This document shows positions 20,401 through 31,638 of a stretch of 64,000 bases of DNA, piece by piece. The notes beneath the pieces were generated by a model. It did not search any database and had not been told where the DNA came from. It saw only the letters and a program-made list of their open reading frames with translations. The position numbers and the translations under genes were made by a program. Source of the DNA: Pythium myriotylum (taxonomy: Eukaryota > Oomycota > Peronosporomycetes > Pythiales > Pythiaceae); NCBI GenBank assembly GCA_023091665.1, contig JALJCQ010000014.1:496001-560000 (forward strand), read 5' to 3'. How positions within the stretch are numbered: position 1 is the first letter of the stretch; every line of letters begins with the position of its first letter.

Positions 20401-23400
20401 CGATCAAGGCTGCTGCGGAAGAGCGTGTTGGCGAGCAGTCGAGCCGTGTGTCGGAGCTGGAGACGGAGCTGGTGGCCGTGCGCGAGAAGCTGTCGGATGT
20501 GGAGTCGAAGCTGGAGTCTGCGACGGCTGCTGCGGGTGACCAGGTGAGCAGTCTGCTGAGTGAGAAGGCGTCGCTGGAGGAGCGCGTGTCGGAGCAGGAG
20601 CAGGAGCTGTCGTCGCTGCGATGTGCTCGCGAGAGCCAGGACGCTGCGGTGCTGGCACTGGAAGAGACGAAGGCTGCGCTGTCGGCGCAGGTATCGGAGC
20701 TGTTGTCGATCAAGGCTGCTGCGGAAGAGCGTGTTGGCGAGCAGTCGAGCCGTGTGTCGGAGCTGGAGACGGAGCTGGTGGCCGTGCGCGAGAAGCTGTC
20801 GGATGTGGAGTCGAAGCTGGAGTCTGCGACGGCTGCTGCGGGTGACCAGGTGAGCAGTCTGCTGAGTGAGAAGGCGTCGCTGGAGGAGCGCGTGTCGGAG
20901 CAGGAGCAGGAGCTGTCGTCGCTGCGATGTGCTCGCGAGAGCCAGGACGCTGCGGTGCTGGCACTGGAAGAGGCGAAGGCTGCGCTGTCGGCGCAGGTAT
21001 CGGAGCTGTTGTCGATCAAGGCTGCTGCGGAAGAGCGTGTTGGCGAGCAGTCGAGCCGTGTGTCGGAGCTGGAGACGGAGCTGGTGGCCGTGCGCGAGAA
21101 GCTGTCGGATGTGGAGTCGAAGCTGGAGTCTGCGACGGCTGCTGCGGGTGACCAGGTGAGCAGTCTGCTGAGTGAGAAGGCGTCGCTGGAGGAGCGCGTG
21201 TCGGAGCAGGAGCAGGAGCTGTCGTCGCTGCGATGTGCTCGCGAGAGCCAGGACGCTGCGGTGCTGGCACTGGAAGAGACGAAGGCTGCGCTGTCGGCGC
21301 AGGTATCGGAGCTGTTGTCGATCAAGGCTGCTGCGGAAGAGCGTGTTGGCGAGCAGTCGAGCCGTGTGTCGGAGCTGGAGACGGAGCTGGTGGCCGTGCG
21401 CGAGAAGCTGTCGGATGTGGAGTCGAAGCTGGAGTCTGCGACGGCTGCTGCGGGTGACCAGGTGAGCAGTCTGCTGAGTGAGAAGGCGTCGCTGGAGGAG
21501 CGCGTGTCGGAGCAGGAGCAGGAGCTGTCGTCGCTGCGATGTGCTCGCGAGAGCCAGGACGCTGCGGTGCTGGCACTGGAAGAGACGAAGGCTGCGCTGT
21601 CGGCGCAGGTATCGGAGCTGTTGTCGATCAAGGCTGCTGCGGAAGAGCGTGTTGGCGAGCAGTCGAGCCGTGTGTCGGAGCTGGAGACGGAGCTGGTGGC
21701 CGTGCGCGAGAAGCTGTCGGATGTGGAGTCGAAGCTGGAGTCTGCGACGGCTGCTGCGGGTGACCAGGTGAGCAGTCTGCTGAGTGAGAAGGCGTCGCTG
21801 GAGGAGCGCGTGTCGGAGCAGGAGCAGGAGCTGTCGTCGCTGCGATGTGCTCGCGAGAGCCAGGACGCTGCGGTGCTGGCACTGGAAGAGACGAAGGCTG
21901 CGCTGTCGGCGCAGGTATCGGAGCTGTTGTCGATCAAGGCTGCTGCGGAAGAGCGTGTTGGCGAGCAGTCGAGCCGTGTGTCGGAGCTGGAGACGGAGCT
22001 GGTGGCCGTGCGCGAGAAGCTGTCGGATGTGGAGTCGAAGCTGGAGTCTGCGACGGCTGCTGCGGGTGACCAGGTGAGCAGTCTGCTGAGTGAGAAGGCG
22101 TCGCTGGAGGAGCGCGTGTCGGAGCAGGAGCAGGAGCTGTCGTCGCTGCGATGTGCTCGCGAGAGCCAGGACGCTGCGGTGCTGGCACTGGAAGAGGCGA
22201 AGGCTGCGCTGTCGGCGCAGGTATCGGAGCTGTTGTCGATCAAGGCTGCTGCGGAAGAGCGTGTTGGCGAGCAGTCGAGCCGTGTGTCGGAGCTGGAGAC
22301 GGAGCTGGTGGCCGTGCGCGAGAAGCTGTCGGATGTGGAGTCGAAGCTGGAGTCTGCGACGGCTGCTGCGGGTGACCAGGTGAGCAGTCTGCTGAGTGAG
22401 AAGGCGTCGCTGGAGGAGCGCGTGTCGGAGCAGGAGCAGGAGCTGTCGTCGCTGCGATGTGCTCGCGAGAGCCAGGACGCTGCGGTGCTGGCACTGGAAG
22501 AGACGAAGGCTGCGCTGTCGGCGCAGGTATCGGAGCTGTTGTCGATCAAGGCTGCTGCGGAAGAGCGTGTTGGCGAGCAGTCGAGCCGTGTGTCGGAGCT
22601 GGAGACGGAGCTGGTGGCCGTGCGCGAGAAGCTGTCGGATGTGGAGTCGAAGCTGGAGTCTGCGACGGCTGCTGCGGGTGACCAGGTGAGCAGTCTGCTG
22701 AGTGAGAAGGCGTCGCTGGAGGAGCGCGTGTCGGAGCAGGAGCAGGAGCTGTCGTCGCTGCGATGTGCTCGCGAGAGCCAGGACGCTGCGGTGCTGGCAC
22801 TGGAAGAGACGAAGGCTGCGCTGTCGGCGCAGGTATCGGAGCTGTTGTCGATCAAGGCTGCTGCGGAAGAGCGTGTTGGCGAGCAGTCGAGCCGTGTGTC
22901 GGAGCTGGAGACGGAGCTGGTGGCCGTGCGCGAGAAGCTGTCGGATGTGGAGTCGAAGCTGGAGTCTGCGACGGCTGCTGCGGGTGACCAGGTGAGCAGT
23001 CTGCTGAGTGAGAAGGCGTCGCTGGAGGAGCGCGTGTCGGAGCAGGAGCAGGAGCTGTCGTCGCTGCGATGTGCTCGCGAGAGCCAGGACGCTGCGGTGC
23101 TGGCACTGGAAGAGACGAAGGCTGCGCTGTCGGCGCAGGTATCGGAGCTGTTGTCGATCAAGGCTGCTGCGGAAGAGCGTGTTGGCGAGCAGTCGAGCCG
23201 TGTGTCGGAGCTGGAGACGGAGCTGGTGGCCGTGCGCGAGAAGCTGTCGGATGTGGAGTCGAAGCTGGAGTCTGCGACGGCTGCTGCGGGTGACCAGGTG
23301 AGCAGTCTGCTGAGTGAGAAGGCGTCGCTGGAGGAGCGCGTGTCGGAGCAGGAGCAGGAGCTGTCGTCGCTGCGATGTGCTCGCGAGAGCCAGGACGCTG

Positions 23401-26400
23401 CGGTGCTGGCACTGGAAGAGACGAAGGCTGCGCTGTCGGCGCAGGTATCGGAGCTGTTGTCGATCAAGGCTGCTGCGGAAGAGCGTGTTGGCGAGCAGTC
23501 GAGCCGTGTGTCGGAGCTGGAGACGGAGCTGGTGGCCGTGCGCGAGAAGCTGTCGGATGTGGAGTCGAAGCTGGAGTCTGCGACGGCTGCTGCGGGTGAC
23601 CAGGTGAGCAGTCTGCTGAGTGAGAAGGCGTCGCTGGAGGAGCGCGTGTCGGAGCAGGAGCAGGAGCTGTCGTCGCTGCGATGTGCTCGCGAGAGCCAGG
23701 ACGCTGCGGTGCTGGCACTGGAAGAGGCGAAGGCTGCGCTGTCGGCGCAGGTATCGGAGCTGTTGTCGATCAAGGCTGCTGCGGAAGAGCGTGTTGGCGA
23801 GCAGTCGAGCCGTGTGTCGGAGCTGGAGACGGAGCTGGTGGCCGTGCGCGAGAAGCTGTCGGATGTGGAGTCGAAGCTGGAGTCTGCGACGGCTGCTGCG
23901 GGTGACCAGGTGAGCAGTCTGCTGAGTGAGAAGGCGTCGCTGGAGGAGCGCGTGTCGGAGCAGGAGCAGGAGCTGTCGTCGCTGCGATGTGCTCGCGAGA
24001 GCCAGGACGCTGCGGTGCTGGCACTGGAAGAGACGAAGGCTGCGCTGTCGGCGCAGGTATCGGAGCTGTTGTCGATCAAGGCTGCTGCGGAAGAGCGTGT
24101 TGGCGAGCAGTCGAGCCGTGTGTCGGAGCTGGAGACGGAGCTGGTGGCCGTGCGCGAGAAGCTGTCGGATGTGGAGTCGAAGCTGGAGTCTGCGACGGCT
24201 GCTGCGGGTGACCAGGTGAGCAGTCTGCTGAGTGAGAAGGCGTCGCTGGAGGAGCGCGTGTCGGAGCAGGAGCAGGAGCTGTCGTCGCTGCGATGTGCTC
24301 GCGAGAGCCAGGACGCTGCGGTGCTGGCACTGGAAGAGACGAAGGCTGCGCTGTCGGCGCAGGTATCGGAGCTGTTGTCGATCAAGGCTGCTGCGGAAGA
24401 GCGTGTTGGCGAGCAGTCGAGCCGTGTGTCGGAGCTGGAGACGGAGCTGGTGGCCGTGCGCGAGAAGCTGTCGGATGTGGAGTCGAAGCTGGAGTCTGCG
24501 ACGGCTGCTGCGGGTGACCAGGTGAGCAGTCTGCTGAGTGAGAAGGCGTCGCTGGAGGAGCGCGTGTCGGAGCAGGAGCAGGAGCTGTCGTCGCTGCGAT
24601 GTGCTCGCGAGAGCCAGGACGCTGCGGTGCTGGCACTGGAAGAGGCGAAGGCTGCGCTGTCGGCGCAGGTATCGGAGCTGTTGTCGATCAAGGCTGCTGC
24701 GGAAGAGCGTGTTGGCGAGCAGTCGAGCCGTGTGTCGGAGCTGGAGACGGAGCTGGTGGCCGTGCGCGAGAAGCTGTCGGATGTGGAGTCGAAGCTGGAG
24801 TCTGCGACGGCTGCTGCGGGTGACCAGGTGAGCAGTCTGCTGAGTGAGAAGGCGTCGCTGGAGGAGCGCGTGTCGGAGCAGGAGCAGGAGCTGTCGTCGC
24901 TGCGATGTGCTCGCGAGAGCCAGGACGCTGCGGTGCTGGCACTGGAAGAGACGAAGGCTGCGCTGTCGGCGCAGGTATCGGAGCTGTTGTCGATCAAGGC
25001 TGCTGCGGAAGAGCGTGTTGGCGAGCAGTCGAGCCGTGTGTCGGAGCTGGAGACGGAGCTGGTGGCCGTGCGCGAGAAGCTGTCGGATGTGGAGTCGAAG
25101 CTGGAGTCTGCGACGGCTGCTGCGGGTGACCAGGTGAGCAGTCTGCTGAGTGAGAAGGCGTCGCTGGAGGAGCGCGTGTCGGAGCAGGAGCAGGAGCTGT
25201 CGTCGCTGCGATGTGCTCGCGAGAGCCAGGACGCTGCGGTGCTGGCACTGGAAGAGACGAAGGCTGCGCTGTCGGCGCAGGTATCGGAGCTGTTGTCGAT
25301 CAAGGCTGCTGCGGAAGAGCGTGTTGGCGAGCAGTCGAGCCGTGTGTCGGAGCTGGAGACGGAGCTGGTGGCCGTGCGCGAGAAGCTGTCGGATGTGGAG
25401 TCGAAGCTGGAGTCTGCGACGGCTGCTGCGGGTGACCAGGTGAGCAGTCTGCTGAGTGAGAAGGCGTCGCTGGAGGAGCGCGTGTCGGAGCAGGAGCAGG
25501 AGCTGTCGTCGCTGCGATGTGCTCGCGAGAGCCAGGACGCTGCGGTGCTGGCACTGGAAGAGACGAAGGCTGCGCTGTCGGCGCAGGTATCGGAGCTGTT
25601 GTCGATCAAGGCTGCTGCGGAAGAGCGTGTTGGCGAGCAGTCGAGCCGTGTGTCGGAGCTGGAGACGGAGCTGGTGGCCGTGCGCGAGAAGCTGTCGGAT
25701 GTGGAGTCGAAGCTGGAGTCTGCGACGGCTGCTGCGGGTGACCAGGTGAGCAGTCTGCTGAGTGAGAAGGCGTCGCTGGAGGAGCGCGTGTCGGAGCAGG
25801 AGCAGGAGCTGTCGTCGCTGCGATGTGCTCGCGAGAGCCAGGACGCTGCGGTGCTGGCACTGGAAGAGGCGAAGGCTGCGCTGTCGGCGCAGGTATCGGA
25901 GCTGTTGTCGATCAAGGCTGCTGCGGAAGAGCGTGTTGGCGAGCAGTCGAGCCGTGTGTCGGAGCTGGAGACGGAGCTGGTGGCCGTGCGCGAGAAGCTG
26001 TCGGATGTGGAGTCGAAGCTGGAGTCTGCGACGGCTGCTGCGGGTGACCAGGTGAGCAGTCTGCTGAGTGAGAAGGCGTCGCTGGAGGAGCGCGTGTCGG
26101 AGCAGGAGCAGGAGCTGTCGTCGCTGCGATGTGCTCGCGAGAGCCAGGACGCTGCGGTGCTGGCACTGGAAGAGACGAAGGCTGCGCTGTCGGCGCAGGT
26201 ATCGGAGCTGTTGTCGATCAAGGCTGCTGCGGAAGAGCGTGTTGGCGAGCAGTCGAGCCGTGTGTCGGAGCTGGAGACGGAGCTGGTGGCCGTGCGCGAG
26301 AAGCTGTCGGATGTGGAGTCGAAGCTGGAGTCTGCGACGGCTGCTGCGGGTGACCAGGTGAGCAGTCTGCTGAGTGAGAAGGCGTCGCTGGAGGAGCGCG

Positions 26401-28316
26401 TGTCGGAGCAGGAGCAGGAGCTGTCGTCGCTGCGATGTGCTCGCGAGAGCCAGGACGCTGCGGTGCTGGCACTGGAAGAGACGAAGGCTGCGCTGTCGGC
26501 GCAGGTATCGGAGCTGTTGTCGATCAAGGCTGCTGCGGAAGAGCGTGTTGGCGAGCAGTCGAGCCGTGTGTCGGAGCTGGAGACGGAGCTGGTGGCCGTG
26601 CGCGAGAAGCTGTCGGATGTGGAGTCGAAGCTGGAGTCTGCGACGGCTGCTGCGGGTGACCAGGTGAGCAGTCTGCTGAGTGAGAAGGCGTCGCTGGAGG
26701 AGCGCGTGTCGGAGCAGGAGCAGGAGCTGTCGTCGCTGCGATGTGCTCGCGAGAGCCAGGACGCTGCGGTGCTGGCACTGGAAGAGGCGAAGGCTGCGCT
26801 GTCGGCGCAGGTATCGGAGCTGTTGTCGATCAAGGCTGCTGCGGAAGAGCGTGTTGGCGAGCAGTCGAGCCGTGTGTCGGAGCTGGAGACGGAGCTGGTG
26901 GCCGTGCGCGAGAAGCTGTCGGATGTGGAGTCGAAGCTGGAGTCTGCGACGGCTGCTGCGGGTGACCAGGTGAGCAGTCTGCTGAGTGAGAAGGCGTCGC
27001 TGGAGGAGCGCGTGTCGGAGCAGGAGCAGGAGCTGTCGTCGCTGCGATGTGCTCGCGAGAGCCAGGACGCTGCGGTGCTGGCACTGGAAGAGACGAAGGC
27101 TGCGCTGTCGGCGCAGGTATCGGAGCTGTTGTCGATCAAGGCTGCTGCGGAAGAGCGTGTTGGCGAGCAGTCGAGCCGTGTGTCGGAGCTGGAGACGGAG
27201 CTGGTGGCCGTGCGCGAGAAGCTGTCGGATGTGGAGTCGAAGCTGGAGTCTGCGACGGCTGCTGCGGGTGACCAGGTGAGCAGTCTGCTGAGTGAGAAGG
27301 CGTCGCTGGAGGAGCGCGTGTCGGAGCAGGAGCAGGAGCTGTCGTCGCTGCGATGTGCTCGCGAGAGCCAGGACGCTGCGGTGCTGGCACTGGAAGAGAC
27401 GAAGGCTGCGCTGTCGGCGCAGGTATCGGAGCTGTTGTCGATCAAGGCTGCTGCGGAAGAGCGTGTTGGCGAGCAGTCGAGCCGTGTGTCGGAGCTGGAG
27501 ACGGAGCTGGTGGCCGTGCGCGAGAAGCTGTCGGATGTGGAGTCGAAGCTGGAGTCTGCGACGGCTGCTGCGGGTGACCAGGTGAGCAGTCTGCTGAGTG
27601 AGAAGGCGTCGCTGGAGGAGCGCGTGTCGGAGCAGGAGCAGGAGCTGTCGTCGCTGCGATGTGCTCGCGAGAGCCAGGACGCTGCGGTGCTGGCACTGGA
27701 AGAGACGAAGGCTGCGCTGTCGGCGCAGGTATCGGAGCTGTTGTCGATCAAGGCTGCTGCGGAAGAGCGTGTTGGCGAGCAGTCGAGCCGTGTGTCGGAG
27801 CTGGAGACGGAGCTGGTGGTTGCTCGTGAGAAGTTAGAAAAAATGGAAGGTGATGTTGCGGCTGGGACTTCAGATATTCGGATGAAGCTGGTTCAAGTTG
27901 AGGCTGAATGTGGGATGCACATGAAACGTGTTCGTGATCTTGAAGAAGTGAATGGGACTCTGAAGGTGAAGTTGCGTCGTATGGAAGGTTTGTTGAGTAT
28001 GCTAGTCAACGTTGTGATCGATACTTGTACTAATACGTTGTGTGTATTTAGCTTTGGCCGACCGTCCATTGCCTGAAGCTTCACCGGCACCGTCATTAAT
28101 GCGCACTGATATGGTGGCGACAACTGGTCTCGGCTCCCTGTCGCTTATGTTTGGAAGAGATCGAGACGAAATTGAAGCGGAAGAACGACGGGCTAATGGT
28201 AAGACACTGCTGAACCCTCAGCTTCCCGGATTCGTTGTTAACATGCCCGCGTTGGTTCTGCAGAGGCGAACTTGTTGAAGCGTCGTCAGCGGCGAATGAA
28301 TCGCAACGGTGCATGA
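17405..28316 (+). CDS. CLASP/TOG-type microtubule protein with giant coiled-coil repeat tail
   Basis: Ten exons joined by hand: 17405-17434, 17509-17736, 17805-17948, 18008-18108, 18169-18333, 18399-18434, 18499-18580, 18645-27996, 28052-28198 and 28264-28316. All nine introns are GT-AG, 51-74 nt long, and keep the frame, giving about 3,445 residues. Residues 1-262 resemble the CLASP N-terminal TOG domain (TVVKEGCETFAKLVEIVG, then NTAAISDCIENIIR). Residues ~262-460 are Ser/Pro/Arg-rich, as in microtubule-lattice-binding linkers. The rest is coiled coil, of which residues ~630-3,320 are near-identical 102-residue repeats. CLASP proteins stabilise growing microtubule plus ends; this tail is far longer than in usual members (about 1,500 residues). 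The 3' end is uncertain: a further exon at 28385-28486 could be spliced on. Confidence 0.8.
19749..27819 (+). repeat. 26.4 copies of a 306-bp in-frame minisatellite
   Basis: The period is exactly 306 bp (102 codons) across the array. Copies appear identical in DNA except for one codon at the unit boundary, ACG (Thr) or GCG (Ala). The GCG form occurs at units 5, 9, 14, 17, 21 and 24. Each unit contains two related halves starting QVSELLSIKAAAEERVGEQ and QVSSLLSEKASLEERVSEQ, about 53 residues apart, and one Cys. Identity even at silent sites points to very recent amplification or homogenisation. Confidence 0.97.
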
Positions 28317-29209
28317 TGGTTGGTTGTATGAGTAAGTTGCATTTAATTAAGAATTATATTGTCACTTTCATTCGAATTTGTGAGACCACCCGGAGGTCGC
28401 AGGGATCACACCCCAAGATGCCGACATCGATGATCCAACCCTGACTCCGTGGGAACTTGAGTGTACACTTGGAGACTCATTGAACCGTAAGCATTTGGAT
28501 TGCGACCCAGGCATCCATCGGTTTCGCGATCTGCGTCGAATTCCACGGTCTCTGACATTGGGCCAGATGGATTGAAGGGGTCATAAACATTTGCCTCATT
28601 GCGTAGCTGTGTCCAACGCGACGCAATCGTGACTTCAAGTTGCGGCACTGCACTGACTCGCCACGCGTTGCTTCCTTGGCGTTCGGTCAGCGGCGTCTGA
28701 GGTACCAGCTTCAAGGCGACAAGTGGTGAGACCGAACATGACCGAACACGAGCGAAGACCTTTCCAAGATTTGCTCAATACTGAAACCAAATCTTCACCC
28801 GCTCAGCTTTAATCGGCGCATCCTCTGCCGGTGGCGGAACCGCAACGAAGCATGCGCATGTCGCATTGTCGAGTCTGCCGAGATTTGAGCTCATCTCCCT
28901 GGTCGCGAGGTTCGGGGCTGTGATTGGATCTTTTCAAGGGAACAAATGGCTTCAACCACGGGACCCAAGGATCCGCTTTTGGCTCGGCTTTACGACAACT
29001 GGTGGCATCAACATCGAGACGCTTTACGTAGAGTACCAGGGCTTGCGCCAACTTGTGTCGTGTGTACAGTACCTCAACTATGCGACTGGAGCCGTATCCT
29101 CTGCCCAGGTTCAGTCGAGCTCATCGGATTAGTATATCAAGGTAAGTGAAGGACCCTCTCGCTGGCACGCCTCCGAACTTGGTGGCCGACCTTCTACTTC
29201 ACCAAATAA
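28317..29209. other. region with unresolved coding-like fragments
   Basis: Several stretches read like protein in different frames and on both strands: + 28385-28486 (EVAGITPQDADIDDPTLTP), + 28866-29132, and - 28406-28714 with a possible upstream part to about 28920. None forms a convincing gene. The first may be a last exon of the CLASP-like gene; the minus-strand frame contains an in-frame stop near 28770. A strong donor-like AAGGTAAGTG lies at 29139-29148. I do not assign a gene. Confidence 0.25.
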
Positions 29210-29225
29210 GCTCACTTTCAAATTT
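29210..29225 (+). promoter_or_regulatory. oomycete Inr + FPR core promoter
   Basis: GCTCACTTTCAAATTT matches the known 16-bp oomycete core promoter consensus GCTCATTYYNCAWTTT at 14 of 16 positions (one T to C, one C to A). It lies 45 bp upstream of the ATG at 29270, the normal distance, and predicts transcription starting at about 29212. Confidence 0.7.
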
Positions 29226-29269
29226 GCCAAGCACCAGCTAAGCGTCCGATCTCCTCAAGCCAGTCCATC

Positions 29270-29992
29270 ATGAAGTTCTCGACTGTTGCTGCTGCCTTCG
29301 CCACCGCTGCTCCACTCGCAGCCGCCGCCGGATACCAGGCTGCATGGACCATCACGGGCTCGGCCTGCGATGGGCAGATCAAGCTTGGGGAGTACACCGC
29401 GACCCCGGGCACGTGCAGCCCCGTGGACTGCAAGCCGATCGCCGGCGGGACTAATGTGTCGACTAAGTCGACCTGTGTCGAGAGCCACATCACCGGTGCG
29501 AACGAGGTGCTCAAGGCCAACCCGTACGTGCTTGTGGAAGTCTTCAACCAGACTACCAATGCCAACTGCACGGGCGACTTCACGATTGCGATCGCCGTCA
29601 CGGCCGATGGCACGTGCATTCCTGGCACAAGCGGCAAGGCCTCGTACAACGTGACTTGGTCTGCTGAGACTGGCGCCGTTTGGCTCCAGTACGCGACAGG
29701 CGACTGCACGGGTGAAGAGACCCGCGTGCCATTCCCACCGGCGGCTACGGACGGCAAGACCTGTACGGCTGGCTTCCTCAAGGCGCTCGCGGTTGCTCCG
29801 ACCAGCAGCGCGGGCAGCACTGGTGGTTCCGGCAGCGTCACGACGGCGCCAGTCACCACGACGACTCCTGTGACCTCGAGCAGCGCCCCGACGACCACGA
29901 CGCCAGCGCCTACGACTTCGCCTGCCTCGACCTCACTGCTCAGCGTCGGTGCGGCTGCTGTCTTTGCTGTTGCCACGGCTGCGCTCGTCTAA
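29270..29992 (+). CDS. secreted Cys-rich, Thr/Ser-rich protein, probably GPI-anchored
   Basis: 240 residues. The N-terminus MKFSTVAAAFATAAPLAAAA is a typical signal peptide. The mature N-terminal domain (~20-175) has eight Cys, suggesting four disulphides, and several N-glycosylation sequons (NVS, NQT, NCT, NVT). Residues ~180-220 are almost only Thr, Ser, Pro and Ala, a mucin-like stalk. The C-terminus ends in a hydrophobic stretch with no basic tail, as in GPI-anchor signals. It is likely a cell-surface or cell-wall protein. There is no RxLR motif, and I recognise no enzyme family. It has a clear Inr/FPR promoter at 29210, consistent with a well-expressed gene. Confidence 0.85.
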   Translation: MKFSTVAAAFATAAPLAAAAGYQAAWTITGSACDGQIKLGEYTATPGTCSPVDCKPIAGGTNVSTKSTCVESHITGANEVLKANPYVLVEVFNQTTNANCTGDFTIAIAVTADGTCIPGTSGKASYNVTWSAETGAVWLQYATGDCTGEETRVPFPPAATDGKTCTAGFLKALAVAPTSSAGSTGGSGSVTTAPVTTTTPVTSSSAPTTTTPAPTTSPASTSLLSVGAAAVFAVATAALV

Positions 29993-30150
29993 ACCGACAG
30001 GTTTTGTCTCTCTCGCATGTAAGAAGCTGTGTTTCTCTCTAATCCATTTTCTTCCCTATCCATCCATGTCGCAACTACAAATATTTCGTACATATCGCTT
30101 CCACTCACACGTAAGCAGAACAAGATCTTCTAGCCCACATCGACGACGCA

Positions 30151-31638
30151 TCATACGATATCCGTCCGTACCATGGCCTGGAACACCATGTCTTCCCAGT
30201 CAGTGTTCCAAATCTTGAAGAATGACACGATGACGCAACACACATAACCGACAACGAGTCCGAGCCAAAAGCCTTCGACGCCAAGACCGAGCGGGAATGC
30301 AAAGGTGAATCTACACGGAAAGCCGATCACGAAGAGACCCACGAGGTTCACGACGGCCGCGAAACCCTGGCGACCTGTGCTACGGAAGATCCCTTGCATC
30401 ACGCAGTTGACGGAGTCGAAGATCTCGAAGGGAATGAGGAAGAGCATGGCTGCGGCGGCCACGTCGGTGGCGTCTTCATCACTGATGAAAAGCTCGGACA
30501 ACGCTCGGCGGCCAGCGAGAATGATCACGCACACGGCGATGGCCACGGCGAGTACGATGATCTGGCCTAGGTCCGAAGCCATCTTGGCGTGGCGCTTGAG
30601 CCCGGCGCCGACGTAGTTGCCGACGAGCACGTTGGTGGCGACGGCGATACCCATATAGAAGCGGAAGGCGATGTTGGCGACGTTCCACAGGACGGAGTGT
30701 ACGCTGATGGCTGTGACGCTGTTGGGGAGGTATGCGACGAGTATGGCGACGATATTATACGAGAATGACTCGAGAACGACCATGACCATCCCTGGGATGC
30801 CGAGACCGAGAAAGACGCGCACGTTTTGGAGCGCGCTACGAAATTGCCATCCTGGCCACCACGAAGAAAAGGCCTCACGCTGGGCGAGGAAGTATAAACC
30901 AAGCAAGAATGGGAGTAGGAGCTGTGAGATGGAGCGAGCGAGTGCGGCACCGAGGAAGCCGAGTGACGTGTGCCACGCGAGATACATGCCAAGTCCGAGG
31001 TTGACGCTGTTGCTGACCACAGCGACTGCCACGAGCGGGGCGACAGCATTCTGAGCCTGCAGCACTTTCTTCAGAAGCTCGTAGAGGTACATGAACGGGA
31101 GACCGGGGAGCAGCAGACGGCTGAACTGGCCAGCGAAGTGAGCGACTTGTTCGGGTTGGTCCACGAGAGTGAGCAGGTCTTCAGTGAACCAGTTGATGCA
31201 GAATACTGGGAGGTAGGCGGCGCCAAGCACCAGTAATCCAGTCTGGAAGAAGACGCCGATAGTTTTGGGTCGTCCAGCACCGTGAGCCTGTGAGCATAGC
31301 GTGTCGAGTGCTGTGGCGAGACCAACGCCGACGGCCTCTCCCGAGAGCAGAACGATCATGGAGGAAATCGAAGCGCCGTCGAGGTATTCAGTTGCCAGTG
31401 GCGAGTCGATGCGTCCGACGAGCATGATGCTGATCACGGCCGGTAGGAAATCGCAAACACAGATAGCGACGATTGGGACTGCGAGTCGCGCGAGTTTTGT
31501 GGCCTCCGCAGCGACTCGTGGGCCATCATCCTCATCAAACTTGACAACATCGTACGTTGTAGACGACTCGCTCTCGGATGGACTCGAAATCGACAGTGAC
31601 GCTTCTATCTCAGGTGGCGAAGTTTTGAGCCAACTCAT
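30151..31638 (-). CDS. MATE family multidrug/toxin efflux transporter (copy 1)
   Basis: About 495 residues from the ATG at 31638 (MSWLKTSPPEIE); the frame is open further upstream but without an ATG. After an acidic cytosolic N-terminus the protein shows about 12 hydrophobic segments typical of MATE carriers. Family signatures include ALDTLCSQAHGAGRPKTIGV in the N-half and the DSVNCVMQGIFRSTGRQ region in the C-half. MATE proteins export organic cations, metabolites or drugs using a proton or sodium gradient. It is the most diverged of four tandem paralogs on this strand and lacks the near-identity seen among the other three. Confidence 0.9.
   Translation of the reverse strand: MSWLKTSPPEIEASLSISSPSESESSTTYDVVKFDEDDGPRVAAEATKLARLAVPIVAICVCDFLPAVISIMLVGRIDSPLATEYLDGASISSMIVLLSGEAVGVGLATALDTLCSQAHGAGRPKTIGVFFQTGLLVLGAAYLPVFCINWFTEDLLTLVDQPEQVAHFAGQFSRLLLPGLPFMYLYELLKKVLQAQNAVAPLVAVAVVSNSVNLGLGMYLAWHTSLGFLGAALARSISQLLLPFLLGLYFLAQREAFSSWWPGWQFRSALQNVRVFLGLGIPGMVMVVLESFSYNIVAILVAYLPNSVTAISVHSVLWNVANIAFRFYMGIAVATNVLVGNYVGAGLKRHAKMASDLGQIIVLAVAIAVCVIILAGRRALSELFISDEDATDVAAAAMLFLIPFEIFDSVNCVMQGIFRSTGRQGFAAVVNLVGLFVIGFPCRFTFAFPLGLGVEGFWLGLVVGYVCCVIVSFFKIWNTDWEDMVFQAMVRTDIV

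Noticed and set aside
19721..27751. A 2,676-residue open frame on the minus strand.
   Set aside because: It is the antisense shadow of the 306-bp array. The period is a multiple of three, so a frame free of stops in one unit stays open through all of them. It encodes only Ser/Asp/Ala-rich repeats.
19792..27837. Dozens of repeated 74-, 84- and 97-residue ORFs.
   Set aside because: They are out-of-frame shadows recurring once per 306-bp unit.
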